Source: an uncultured Eubacterium sp.
Lineage (GTDB): Bacteria > Bacillota > Clostridia > Lachnospirales > Lachnospiraceae
Reading direction: 5' to 3'
Length of the DNA stretch: 55,663 nucleotides
Assembly: GCA_910586225.1 (NCBI GenBank)
Contig: CAJUIL010000028.1
Coordinates: 1 to 55,663 of the forward strand
Shown here: one piece after another, positions 42,996 through 51,576 of the stretch
How the letters are laid out: every line of letters begins with the position of its first letter
How positions within the stretch are numbered: position 1 is the stretch's first letter
Position numbers and translations under genes: made by a program
Notes under the pieces: generated by a model
What the model saw: only the letters and a program-made list of their open reading frames with translations
Told to the model about the DNA's origin: nothing
Databases searched by the model: none

Positions 42996-43613
42996 ATGGA
43001 AAATCGTACAAAGGAAAATCAGGATGACAGTCGTCAGATCACATGGCATCCGATGGATATTACAAGGGAGCGTCGGGAGGAGCTGCTGGGACAAAAGGCA
43101 GCGACGATCTGGTTTACCGGGCTGTCCGGTTCGGGAAAATCTACGCTGGCAAATGCGTTTGAGCAGCAGCTTGCCGCTATGGGTAAGCATACGATGCTGC
43201 TGGACGGCGACAATGTGCGCTTTGGGCTGAACCGCGATCTGGGATTTTCAAAAGAGGACCGGGTTGAAAATATCCGCAGGATTGCAGAGGTTGCAAAGCT
43301 GATGAATGATGCGGGACTGATCGTGCTGACTTCCTTTATTTCTCCATTTAGGGAGGAGAGGCAGGCGGCAAGGGAGATTATCGGCGCCAGCTTTATCGAG
43401 GTATATGTAAGCACCCCGTTAGAGGAGTGCGAAAGACGTGACGTTAAAGGATTGTACCGGGCGGCGCGAAAAGGCGAGATAGCGGAGTTTACTGGGATTA
43501 CAAGCGCTTATGAAATACCGCTGCAGCCGGAACTTACGATTGATACAAGTATTGGGAGCGTGGCAGACAGCGTACGGGAGATGACAGCGGCTCTAGGTCA
43601 TATTTTACGATAG
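42996..43613 (+). CDS. cysC: Adenylylsulfate (APS) kinase
   Basis: A 205-residue kinase producing PAPS, the sulfate donor, from APS and ATP. Motifs are the P-loop GLSGSGKSTLA, DGDNVRFGLNRDLGF, ISPFREER and RDVKGLYRAARKG. It is a stand-alone CysC with a C terminus slightly variant at the usual 'FTGI..YE.P' region, which is present. AAGGAGAGG precedes the ATG. It sits 51 bp after the kinase gene and 38 bp before a sulfotransferase gene, which implies PAPS supply for that enzyme. ATP sulfurylase genes are not in the window. Confidence 0.93.
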   Translation: MENRTKENQDDSRQITWHPMDITRERREELLGQKAATIWFTGLSGSGKSTLANAFEQQLAAMGKHTMLLDGDNVRFGLNRDLGFSKEDRVENIRRIAEVAKLMNDAGLIVLTSFISPFREERQAAREIIGASFIEVYVSTPLEECERRDVKGLYRAARKGEIAEFTGITSAYEIPLQPELTIDTSIGSVADSVREMTAALGHILR

Positions 43614-43651
43614 CAGACATCGTGTGAGAAGGGAATGGAAAGGAGCACAGG

Positions 43652-44777
43652 ATGAAAAAGATACTTTATGTACACGTCGGTACGACAAAGACGGGGACGA
43701 CAGCAATCCAGAGCTTTTGTATCGGCAATGAGGAGCTATTGAATCAGAAGGGATATTGCTACCCGCTGTTTCCGTACCGTTACCAAGATGTGTCGAACAG
43801 GCGTAATGCCAGTTTTATGCTGGAAGAGGCATCAGACCCAGCAGGGGGGGGTATTCCGCGAAGGAATGGATAAGATCCGCGAGCTGTTTCAGACATATCC
43901 GAATATCATTGTTTCGGATGAGGGCATCTGGTCGGCGCCGTATGAGCAGCGGATTACGATGTGGAGGGCGCTAAAAGCGGAGGCGAAGGAAGGCGGATTT
44001 CGTATCCGCATTATCGTATATTTGCGCAGGCAGGATACGTATCTGATCTCAGGCTGGAACCAGATGGTAAAAAGCGGGCTTGGAAAAGGTTCTGGTACGC
44101 CGTGGCAGGATTATATCAATGATCTGGTAAATATCAATAAAATGAAATATGCGACGCACTTGAATAAGCTGGCGGCGTTTTTTGGGAAAAAGAATTTGAT
44201 CGTCCGTCGTTTTGAGCCAAAGCATTTTGTTGGCGGTTCGATCTATGCGGATTTTCTGCAGGCTGTCGGCTTGGAGATGACGGATGAGTTCCAGATTGAG
44301 CAGTCTGTGCGCAATGAGCGGCTGGCAGGCAATACGCATGAGATCCAGCGTGTGCTGAACGCAATGCCAGGTATGAGCGGGGAGTATCACAGCTTTTTCC
44401 GTCAGGCGCTTTTGTCTTATGCGGAGCTGTCCGGGCAGATCTATCCGTGTGAGATGTTTTCAAAAGAAGAAGCAAATGCGTTTATGGAAAAGTATCGGGC
44501 GGAAAACCAAGAAGTGGCGGATGAGTTTTTTGGAGGCGGAGAGCTGTTTGATACGAGCTGGAAGGATATTCCGAAATGGGAAAAAGATAATCCGTATATG
44601 CAGGACGACTTGATCCGGTTTGTTGGGGCTTGCTGCGTCAAGCTGATAGAAGAAAACCGCACGCTTCGCAGCCGTGTTGAGATATTGGAAAGGAGCCAGA
44701 ATATCCTGCAGCATCCGGTATACACGATCATGAAGCGCCGGGCTGCAGCGAAAGCAAAAGAAAAGCAGCAGCCATAA
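43652..44777 (+). pseudogene. PAPS-dependent sulfotransferase split by a G8 tract (phase-variable or frameshifted)
   Basis: Two frames together encode a complete sulfotransferase of about 374 residues. The first (43652-43873) starts MKKILYVHVGTTKTGTTAIQ; GTTKTGTTAIQ is the 5'-phosphosulfate-binding loop. It runs to a premature stop. The second continues from the G-tract and contains IVYLRRQDTYLISGWNQMVK, the 3'-phosphate-binding region, and a coiled C terminus. The switch occurs at eight G at 43844-43851; with seven G the frame reads DPAGGVFREGMDK and is continuous. The AAAGGAG site before the ATG is intact and both halves keep family features, so decay is slight. The sequenced state is OFF unless ribosomes or polymerase slip. 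Confidence 0.85.
43844..43851 (+). repeat. Homopolymeric G8 tract inside the sulfotransferase gene
   Basis: Eight consecutive G, about 190 bp into the coding sequence. Loss of one G (or gain of two) restores the frame. Poly-G runs of this size are classic slipped-strand contingency loci; sequencing or assembly error is the main alternative. Confidence 0.8.
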
Positions 44778-44785
44778 AGAATCGT

Positions 44786-44814
44786 TTTACAAGCCGGTAG
44801 AAATTTGATATAAT
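44786..44814 (+). promoter_or_regulatory. Promoter of the PBP1A gene
   Basis: TTTACA (44786-44791), 17-bp spacer, TATAAT (44809-44814), about 100 bp before the start codon, so the PBP gene is transcribed separately from the sulfotransferase. Confidence 0.7.
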
Positions 44815-44833
44815 GAATACAGAAAAAAGAAGT

Positions 44834-44869
44834 CCAGCTCAGCTCCGAATACGGAGAGGGGCTGGTTTT
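44834..44869 (+). promoter_or_regulatory. Attenuator-like hairpin in the PBP1A leader
   Basis: In the 5' leader, CCAGC (44834-44838) pairs with GCTGG (44861-44865) and CTCCG (44843-44847) with CGGAG (44852-44856) around an AATA loop, followed by TTTT. It looks like a weak intrinsic terminator upstream of the ribosome binding site. Confidence 0.45.
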
Positions 44870-44920
44870 AGTTGTAAAGGCGGCAGATTGTTGTCCGGAT
44901 TGCCGTACAGGAGGTGCTTC

Positions 44921-47662
44921 ATGAATTTCAGCAGGGAAGGAACACGTAAAAAACGCAGGGAAATTATAGCGAAAAAGGGGAAAATTGCGAGAAAGTGCAC
45001 GACACTGTTTTATGAGCTTGTGCTTGTGGGTATTTTTGCGCTGGCAGTCTGTATTGGAAGCGCGGGCTACGGTGCGTGGCAGGGGATCCTCGACGCTTCA
45101 CCGAGCATTAAGGATATTGACGCTTCGCCGACCGGATATTTATCTACGATACTGGATTCCAAAGGGAATACGACGGCGACGCTTGTGGCGTCAGGCTCGA
45201 ACCGCGTTTATGTTACCATCGATGAAATTCCAAAAAATCTGCAGAACGCGTTTATCGCGATTGAAGATTCCAGATTTCATGAGCATAACGGCATTGATAT
45301 CAAAGGAATTATTCGTGCAGGTATCAAGGGTATCGCGGCCGGATTTCATTTTAGAGAAGGCGCCAGCACGATTACGCAGCAGCTTTTGAAAAACAATGTG
45401 TTTACGACCTGGACGGCGGAAAAGTCGCAGGCAGACCGTTTCCGGCGGAAGATCCAGGAGCAGTATCTGGCGCTGCAGCTGGAAAAGGAAGAGTCTAAGG
45501 ACTGGATCTTGGAAAATTATCTGAATACCGTTAATCTTGGGCAGAATACGCTGGGCGTGCAGTCGGCGTCCAAGCGGTATTTCGGCAAGGATGTTTCTGA
45601 GCTTACGCTGTCTGAATGTGCGGTTATTGCGGGCATTACGAAAAATCCGAGCGGATATAATCCGATCACACATCCGGAGGAAAACCAGAAACGCCGGAAA
45701 AAGGTGCTGGATGATATGCGGGATCAGGGGATGATCTCGCAGCAGCAGTACGACAAGGCTATGAAGGATTCGGTATATAGCCGGATCCAGAAGGTCAATG
45801 CAAGGCAGCTGGACAAGTCCAGCGTACATTCTTATTTTGTCGATGCATTGACGGAGCAGGTGATCGAGGATTTAATGGAAGTGCTGGGATGCTCACAGAC
45901 GGAGGCGTATAAAAGGCTGTATAATACCGGATTGACCATTTATTCTACACAGGATCCGGATATTCAGGCAATCTGTGACGCCGAGGTTAATAATATGGCC
46001 AATTACCCGACTGCGCCAAAGACTTCGTTTTCCATGACGCTGACGATCCAAAAAGCGGACGGCGAATTTAAGTATTATGACGAGCAGACGATGCTGTCTT
46101 ATTATCAATCCTCCAACAACGCTTATACGATCAACTTTGCTTCGCAGGAAGAAGCGCTTGCAGCTGTGGAAAAGTATAAAGCCGATATTATGGAAAAAGG
46201 CGATGTCGTGCCGGAAAATGGGCAGACGATCACCTATACGGTGCAGCCGCAGGCCGCGCTGACCGTGATCGACCAGCTGACTGGAGAGGTGAAAGCAATC
46301 GTAGGCGGACGTGGAGAAAAGACCGCAAACCGTACGCTGAACCGGGCTACGGATTCCGTACGTCAGCCAGGGTCGACATTTAAAGTGCTGGCAGCGTTTG
46401 CGCCTGCGCTTGATACAGGGAAGATGACGCTCGCGTCCGTGGAGGATGATGCGCCTTATACGTATTCCAACGGAACACCGTTAAAAAATTATGACAATAA
46501 GTACCGGGGCTTTACAACGATCCGGGAAGCGATCACGCGTTCCATTAATGTTGTTACAGTAAAGACGTTAATGGACATCGGGATTGATACGGGTTATGAT
46601 TATCTGACGGAGCATTTTGGATTTACCACACTGTCTGATAAAGATCGTAATGAAGCGATGGCGCTTGGCGGTATCACCTATGGTGTGACAAATCTGGAGC
46701 TGACAGCGGCATATGCGTCGATCGCGAATGGCGGCACTTATATCAAGCCGCGTCTGTATACGAAAATTATCGATCATGACGGAAATGTGCTCATAGATAA
46801 CCAGCCGCAGAAATCGGAAGCTGTACAGGAAACGACGGCATGGCTGCTGACAAATGCTATGCAGGATGTACTGACGATCGGTACCGGAAAGGCAGCAAGC
46901 TTTGAAGGAATGGCCCTTGCTGGAAAATCAGGTACAACGACAAAAAATAAGGATGCGTTGTTTGCGGGATTTTCTCCGTATTACAGCCTCGTTGTCTGGG
47001 GCGGATTTGACGACAATACGCCGCAGGACGGCGGGACAACCTCGTATCCGAAGCTGATCTGGCGGTCGGTGATGAGCCGTATCCACGAAGGTCTGGAGTA
47101 CAAGGAGTTTACTATGCCGTCCGGGATCATGACGGCGGAGGTATGTAAAAAATCCGGAATGCCGGTGCAGGCAGGTGTTTGTGAGCGCGATCCGCGCGGA
47201 AGTATGCAGACGACGGAATTTTTCGCAGAAGGTACTGTGCCGGAGGATGAATGTGTGCACCATGCAGCAGTCCGTGTCTGCGCATCATCGGGGATGCTGG
47301 CAGGGCCGTATTGCCCAGGCAGCGGATATGCGTCGTCCGTGCGTATCATCGGGGGCTCGCCGGATTCAGAGGACGGCCCATATCTTTATACAGGCAACCG
47401 GATGCTGTGTACCGTGCATACAAGTGCAACGGTGCAGGAGCCAGACACGCCTGAAGGGGATACGACGGTAGATGATACTACGACAGATACGGATACAGAC
47501 GACGGTCAGGACCCAGACGCAGGGCAGAGCCCGGATACGGGAACGGAGCCTGATACGGAACCAGGAGCGGATCCGCCAGCGGGCGGTGATGGCCCGGTTG
47601 TGGATCTGCCGCAGGAGGATGAAGAGGAGCCGGTGGAGAACGAAATGAACATGGAGTTTTAG
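44921..47662 (+). CDS. Class A penicillin-binding protein (PBP1A type)
   Basis: A 913-residue bifunctional peptidoglycan synthase. The ATG at 44921 follows ACAGGAGGTG by about six bases; an in-frame ATG at 44813 lies in the -10 box of the promoter. A basic cytoplasmic tail and one membrane helix (about 27-52) precede the GT51 glycosyltransferase domain (IAIEDSRFHEHNGID; GASTITQQLLKN). The transpeptidase domain has SxxK in PGSTFK, SxN in TRSINV and KSGT in AGKSGTTTK. A small C-terminal domain with Cys residues is followed by an Asp/Thr/Pro-rich acidic tail. It is the window's only clear cell-wall polymerase. Confidence 0.93.
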   Translation: MNFSREGTRKKRREIIAKKGKIARKCTTLFYELVLVGIFALAVCIGSAGYGAWQGILDASPSIKDIDASPTGYLSTILDSKGNTTATLVASGSNRVYVTIDEIPKNLQNAFIAIEDSRFHEHNGIDIKGIIRAGIKGIAAGFHFREGASTITQQLLKNNVFTTWTAEKSQADRFRRKIQEQYLALQLEKEESKDWILENYLNTVNLGQNTLGVQSASKRYFGKDVSELTLSECAVIAGITKNPSGYNPITHPEENQKRRKKVLDDMRDQGMISQQQYDKAMKDSVYSRIQKVNARQLDKSSVHSYFVDALTEQVIEDLMEVLGCSQTEAYKRLYNTGLTIYSTQDPDIQAICDAEVNNMANYPTAPKTSFSMTLTIQKADGEFKYYDEQTMLSYYQSSNNAYTINFASQEEALAAVEKYKADIMEKGDVVPENGQTITYTVQPQAALTVIDQLTGEVKAIVGGRGEKTANRTLNRATDSVRQPGSTFKVLAAFAPALDTGKMTLASVEDDAPYTYSNGTPLKNYDNKYRGFTTIREAITRSINVVTVKTLMDIGIDTGYDYLTEHFGFTTLSDKDRNEAMALGGITYGVTNLELTAAYASIANGGTYIKPRLYTKIIDHDGNVLIDNQPQKSEAVQETTAWLLTNAMQDVLTIGTGKAASFEGMALAGKSGTTTKNKDALFAGFSPYYSLVVWGGFDDNTPQDGGTTSYPKLIWRSVMSRIHEGLEYKEFTMPSGIMTAEVCKKSGMPVQAGVCERDPRGSMQTTEFFAEGTVPEDECVHHAAVRVCASSGMLAGPYCPGSGYASSVRIIGGSPDSEDGPYLYTGNRMLCTVHTSATVQEPDTPEGDTTVDDTTTDTDTDDGQDPDAGQSPDTGTEPDTEPGADPPAGGDGPVVDLPQEDEEEPVENEMNMEF

Positions 47663-47686
47663 CAGAGCCGAAAGGGAGGAATTTTG

Positions 47687-48334
47687 GTGAAGGGCTATAA
47701 GGTAGTTTATCAGGGCGGCGAATGCGAGATCGTAGAAAAGAAATCTAGATTTATCGCTGCTGTGCGTCCTGTGGAAAGCGAAGAGCAGGCGGTGGCATTT
47801 ATCGGAGAGCTTAAGAAAAAATACTGGGACGCTTCTCATCATTGTTCTGCATTTACGATCGGGAGAAATCATGAGCTGACGCGCTGCTCTGATGATGGAG
47901 AGCCGTCAGGAACAGCCGGAAGGCCGATGCTGGACGTGCTGCTGCGGGAGGATATCCACAACGCGGCAGTCGTAGTGACCAGATATTTCGGCGGAACGCT
48001 GCTGGGCACCGGAGGTCTGGTGCGTGCCTATCAGAAAAGCACGCAGGAGGGTCTTGCCGCTGCAGTTGTTATTGTAAAACAGCAAGGAGTTATGCTGGAT
48101 ATCGGGACAGATTACAATGGTCTTGGCAAGATCCAGTATTTGCTGGCACAGCGGCAGATTGCGGTAATGGATACGGAATATACAGACAGGGTCGTGATAC
48201 ACGCGATGGTTCCGGCTGAAAAAAAGGAGGAGCTGGCAAAAGCCGTGACCGAAGGTACGAGCGGCACGGCACAGCTTGTGTGGGGAAAAGAGACAGAATT
48301 TGCACAGCTTGGAGAGCAGGTGCAGTTGTTTTAA
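47687..48334 (+). CDS. YigZ/IMPACT family protein
   Basis: A 215-residue protein. GTG 47687 lies seven bases after GGGAGGA; an in-frame TTG three bases earlier is too close. The N-terminal UPF0029/Impact domain is clear: EKKSRFIA, HHCSAFTIG, SDDGEPSGTAGRPML and VTRYFGGTLLGTGGLVRAY. A smaller C-terminal DUF1949-type domain follows. The family is widespread and its bacterial role is unsettled. It lies 24 bp after the PBP1A gene. Confidence 0.93.
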   Translation: MKGYKVVYQGGECEIVEKKSRFIAAVRPVESEEQAVAFIGELKKKYWDASHHCSAFTIGRNHELTRCSDDGEPSGTAGRPMLDVLLREDIHNAAVVVTRYFGGTLLGTGGLVRAYQKSTQEGLAAAVVIVKQQGVMLDIGTDYNGLGKIQYLLAQRQIAVMDTEYTDRVVIHAMVPAEKKEELAKAVTEGTSGTAQLVWGKETEFAQLGEQVQLF

Positions 48335-48367
48335 AAAAGTCTGCGCAGCAGTTGCGCAGACTTTTTT
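48333..48367. terminator. Bidirectional terminator between convergent genes
   Basis: A perfect 15-bp stem (48333-48347 with 48353-48367) and 5-nt loop with A- and T-runs on both sides, serving the YigZ gene and the opposing rfbG. Confidence 0.9.
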
Positions 48368-48373
48368 ATGTCG

Positions 48374-49456
48374 TTATTTCGCAGAAAGATCGTCAATGCC
48401 GCAAAATTCCTGAATTTGCTTTTCCATGCATTTTGAAACGTCTCTGTGTTCAAAGTAGACCAAAGACCATTCTACGACCTTTTCGATAGCTGTTTCTACG
48501 TTCCAACGCGGTGCCCATCCAAGTGTTTTTTTCAGCTTGGAGCAATCCAGCTTGAGGAAGGTGGCTTCGTGCGGGCCGCCGTCATATTCGTTTTTCCATT
48601 CGATGCTGCTGCCGGATGCCTGGTTCCATTTGTCGCAGAATAGTGTGACCAGCTCCCCGGTTGTCAAGCAGTCTGCGTCATCCGGGCCGACGTTGTAATT
48701 TCCGGCAAAGCTTGGATCCTCGTACTGTGCTTTGGCGATCATTAAATATGCGGTAACAGGCTCCAGTACGTGTTCATAAGGTCTGGTTGAGTACGGATTG
48801 CGTACTACGATTGCTTTCTTATCCTGTGCAGCGCGGATGCAGTCCGGAATAATGCGGTCAGCCGCAAAGTCGCCGCCGCCGATCACGTTTCCGGCGCGGG
48901 CGGTGGAAATGGCGGTATCCGACGCGGTGAAAAAGGAATTTTTATAGCTGCTCGTAACAAGCTCAGAGCATGATTTGGAGTTTGAGTAAGGGTCGAAGCC
49001 GTTCAGCTCTTCGTTTTCCCGATAGCCCCATTCCCATTCCCGGTTCAGATATACCTTGTCCGTTGTTACATTCAGAAATGATTTTACACAAGACATTTCC
49101 CGCACGCATTCCAGAACGTGGACGGTACCCATTACATTTGTTTCATACGTATACACCGGGTTTTTGTAAGATTCCAGCACCAACGGCTGGGCTGCCATAT
49201 GAATGACGATTTCCGGCTGGCAGCTGGCAAAGGTTTCTTTCATATGCGCAAGGTCGCGGACATCGCCGTGTATAGAGCGCATACTTTCGGAAAGGCGGCA
49301 AAGGTCAAATAAATTCGGACTGGTTGGCGCTTCCAGCGCATATCCCGTCACATCTGCGCCGGCCATTTTTAGCAGCTGGCACATCCAGGCGCCTTTAAAG
49401 CCGGTGTGCCCGGTGATCAGTATTTTTTTGTTTTTAAAGAAGGATGTATCCCACAT
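48374..49456 (-). CDS. rfbG: CDP-glucose 4,6-dehydratase
   Basis: A 360-residue short-chain dehydrogenase/reductase-type sugar-nucleotide dehydratase. The NAD-binding motif is ITGHTGFKGAW (GxxGxxG). The catalytic triad is Thr/Asp-Lys in NVTTDKVYLN (TDK) with Tyr-x3-Lys in YSNSKSCSE. The family features AAQPLVLESYKNP and STARAGNVIGGGD identify the CDP-glucose branch. AGGAG precedes the ATG on the minus strand. The usual partners rfbF and rfbH are not in the window, so the gene is an orphan here. It makes CDP-4-keto-6-deoxyglucose for dideoxy or branched sugars of surface glycans. Confidence 0.92.
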   Translation of the reverse strand: MWDTSFFKNKKILITGHTGFKGAWMCQLLKMAGADVTGYALEAPTSPNLFDLCRLSESMRSIHGDVRDLAHMKETFASCQPEIVIHMAAQPLVLESYKNPVYTYETNVMGTVHVLECVREMSCVKSFLNVTTDKVYLNREWEWGYRENEELNGFDPYSNSKSCSELVTSSYKNSFFTASDTAISTARAGNVIGGGDFAADRIIPDCIRAAQDKKAIVVRNPYSTRPYEHVLEPVTAYLMIAKAQYEDPSFAGNYNVGPDDADCLTTGELVTLFCDKWNQASGSSIEWKNEYDGGPHEATFLKLDCSKLKKTLGWAPRWNVETAIEKVVEWSLVYFEHRDVSKCMEKQIQEFCGIDDLSAK

Positions 49457-49609
49457 AAGCTGTTCTCCTGTTTCAGTTTGGAATTTTCCAGAATTTTATA
49501 GTTATATTTTGAACCACGCGGCGGAAAGTGTCAAGGGAATTTAAAAAGATTGATTTTGCTTTTGGATTGCGTTACTATATCAGAAATAACGTTGTTGGAG
49601 GATTGCAGG

Positions 49610-50560
49610 ATGAAAAGTCGTAGGAAGATATTTGCAAAAGTATCGCTGGATGCAGAGGAAATCAGGGAAAAGATCAGATGCGGCTGCGATGGGCTGGAAT
49701 ACAATTTGTTAGAGGATTTTATACACAAAGGCAGCTGCTTTGAAGCCTGCTATTTGCAGGAGCTGTTTACGATGTATAATGTGGAAGTGGTCCATGTGCC
49801 GTTTTATGCGGACGGAAAGGTTATGAACATGGAATATGTGTTTTCCCATGAAGATGTCGGGCCTATCCGCAATGTGTTCCGCTTGGCACAGTACTGTGCG
49901 GATATTTGGAAGCATCGGATGCTTGTTGTGATCCATACATCGCTTTCGTATTATGATTATATGGAATATGAGCTTTTAAGGAAACGGCTCGTGAAGCTGC
50001 TTGGCCAGTTTTTCGAGAAATATCCGATGGTTGATCTTGCGGTGGAGAATGTAGTGCCGATGGAGTATAAAGAAGGGCGCGGGGAAGCGCCGAGACTTTG
50101 CAACGGTACGTTTACGGATTTGGCAAAGATTGTCAGAGCCTTGCGGGAAAGCTTTGGTGAGAGGGTGGGAAGTGTCTTAGACCTTTGCCATGCTGCTATG
50201 ACAGAAAAATATATGACGGCCTTGCTTGCAGCCGCGGACTTTTTGCCGCAGAAGGATAAGGCGCCGGAATATCTGGATTACAGCATGGAGCACTACGTTC
50301 AAATGCATCAGGGAATCTGCAGGCTGATCCATTTTAATGATCTGACAGGAAACGGATATGGAAGGAATCATGGGACGGCGTTTCAGGATTGGGATAAAGC
50401 CAAGGCATGGATAGCGTTATTTCAAAAATATCATTATGAATGTCCTTTTACGCTGGAAATACGAGAAGATGATTATAAGAACTGCATCAATTATCGTAAG
50501 ACAAAAGCGATGCTGGATGCTTTTTGGGAAAACGGCAGCTGCACAGCTTTCGGTCAATAG
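49610..50560 (+). CDS. Sugar-phosphate isomerase/epimerase-like TIM-barrel protein
   Basis: A 316-residue protein of the AP-endonuclease-2 superfamily. The ATG at 49610 follows TTGGAGGA; an ATG at 49550 lacks a site. Barrel landmarks are VSLDAEEIREKI, HVPFYADGKVMNMEY, the strand DLAVENVVPM with its metal-binding Glu, VLDLCHAAM with Asp and His, and RLIHFNDL. The C-terminal TLEIRED supplies a further acidic ligand. Sugar isomerase/epimerase activity is typical, but the substrate cannot be inferred: both neighbours are unrelated. Confidence 0.8.
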   Translation: MKSRRKIFAKVSLDAEEIREKIRCGCDGLEYNLLEDFIHKGSCFEACYLQELFTMYNVEVVHVPFYADGKVMNMEYVFSHEDVGPIRNVFRLAQYCADIWKHRMLVVIHTSLSYYDYMEYELLRKRLVKLLGQFFEKYPMVDLAVENVVPMEYKEGRGEAPRLCNGTFTDLAKIVRALRESFGERVGSVLDLCHAAMTEKYMTALLAAADFLPQKDKAPEYLDYSMEHYVQMHQGICRLIHFNDLTGNGYGRNHGTAFQDWDKAKAWIALFQKYHYECPFTLEIREDDYKNCINYRKTKAMLDAFWENGSCTAFGQ

Positions 50561-50627
50561 GTCAAAAGCTGTGCAGACCTGCAGGAACCGCTGCGCGGAA
50601 AGCTTTTTACGCGGTTTTTATGCGCTT
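50539..50627 (+). terminator. Hairpins overlapping and following the TIM-barrel gene's stop
   Basis: Hairpin one, 50539-50576, is a perfect 12-bp stem (CTGCACAGCTTT/AAAGCTGTGCAG) that begins inside the last codons. Hairpin two uses AACCGC (50586-50591) and GCGGTT (50611-50616), followed by TTTATGCGCTTTTT. Together they form a terminator region between this gene and the convergent minus-strand gene. Confidence 0.65.
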
Positions 50628-50632
50628 TTTAG

Positions 50633-51166
50633 TTATGGCTGCAGTTCTATCAGAACATAAGTCATATCGTCTCCGGTAACTTGTGGGCCGATGATACTTT
50701 CTGCAAAGTCAAAATAGCCGTTGGAGCCCATCCGCTTTTCCCATGTATCTACCGATTCTTTCAGGCGCAGGAGACAGAGTACAGGCTCCTCATAATATCT
50801 GCGTCGGATGGCGCAGTTGGTTAGGTCGATGTGTGATTCGGCATCGATATCGGCGCGAAGGTCTGCGTTTGTAAATGGGTCAAAAGCCATCAGCAGCGCG
50901 TGCTCCAGCCTTTCGTTATCTTCATTTCTAAAATTGTCCAGTGAAACTGGTTCTCCGGTGTATTTGGACCGGATATGAAAAAGCGCTAATGCGAGAGCTT
51001 CCCGAAGCCGCCGGCTGTTTGAAGAAGGGTGCTGGCGGTGTACCTTCAGCAGGTTGCTTTCTAGCGCGAAGAACATCATATTATGGAAGTCTTCCTCACC
51101 TCTTTTTATTTTTCCAAATTCTTTTTCCATTTGAGAATATATTTTGTCAAATTGGTATTGCTGCAT
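50633..51166 (-). CDS. Conserved-looking soluble protein of unknown function
   Basis: A 177-residue cytoplasmic protein. The start MQQYQFDKIYSQMEKEFGKI is preferred because AGAGGAGG lies nine bases upstream; longer frames to 51304 run through the promoter. It is largely helical in its first half, with FHNMMFFALESNLLKVHR and RRLREALALALFHIRSKY, and has an acidic alpha/beta C-terminal half. No membrane segment or signal peptide is seen. I do not recognise the family. A promoter-like TTGACT (51299-51304) with TATAAT (51278-51283) has a short 15-bp spacer. Confidence 0.7.
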   Translation of the reverse strand: MQQYQFDKIYSQMEKEFGKIKRGEEDFHNMMFFALESNLLKVHRQHPSSNSRRLREALALALFHIRSKYTGEPVSLDNFRNEDNERLEHALLMAFDPFTNADLRADIDAESHIDLTNCAIRRRYYEEPVLCLLRLKESVDTWEKRMGSNGYFDFAESIIGPQVTGDDMTYVLIELQP

Positions 51167-51576
51167 GAAATAGTCCTCCTCTGGGTTTTTGCAGTTTGTC
51201 GCAGAATCAAGCGCAGCGGTCCGGATCGCGTTGGGAAGGAACAGCGTATGGGACTGGCTGCCTTTTCTAAATAGTATATTATAGCGGTCTGTGAAAAAAG
51301 TCAAGGAATACCTATGGTTTGCTGAAAAGGGAATGGAAAGAAATGCAAATTTTCAAATCCCTCTTAAGCAGATTGATATCTCATTGTTGACTTTTGTAAA
51401 CAATAATATATATACTGTTCTTGCAGAAGAAAAGATGATGCAGAAAACGGAGAAATTAAGAACTATGATGGCCAGAAAATCTTAATATCCGTAAATATAG
51501 AAAGAATGAATCTACAGCTTTTCTACAGCAGACTGCACATCAATGCTTCAAATAAAACAGAAAGAAGGAAAAATAA
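51167..51576. other. Divergent intergenic region
   Basis: Contains the minus-strand promoter described with the 50633-51166 gene. It also holds a plus-strand promoter-like pair, TTGACT (51387-51392) and TATACT (51411-51416) with an 18-bp spacer, which would drive the secreted protein at 51577. A 64-codon ORF at 51291-51485 overlaps this promoter and is not supported. Confidence 0.5.

Noticed and set aside
51291..51485. Open frame of 64 codons upstream of the secreted-protein gene
   Set aside because: It overlaps promoter elements on both strands and has no ribosome binding site.
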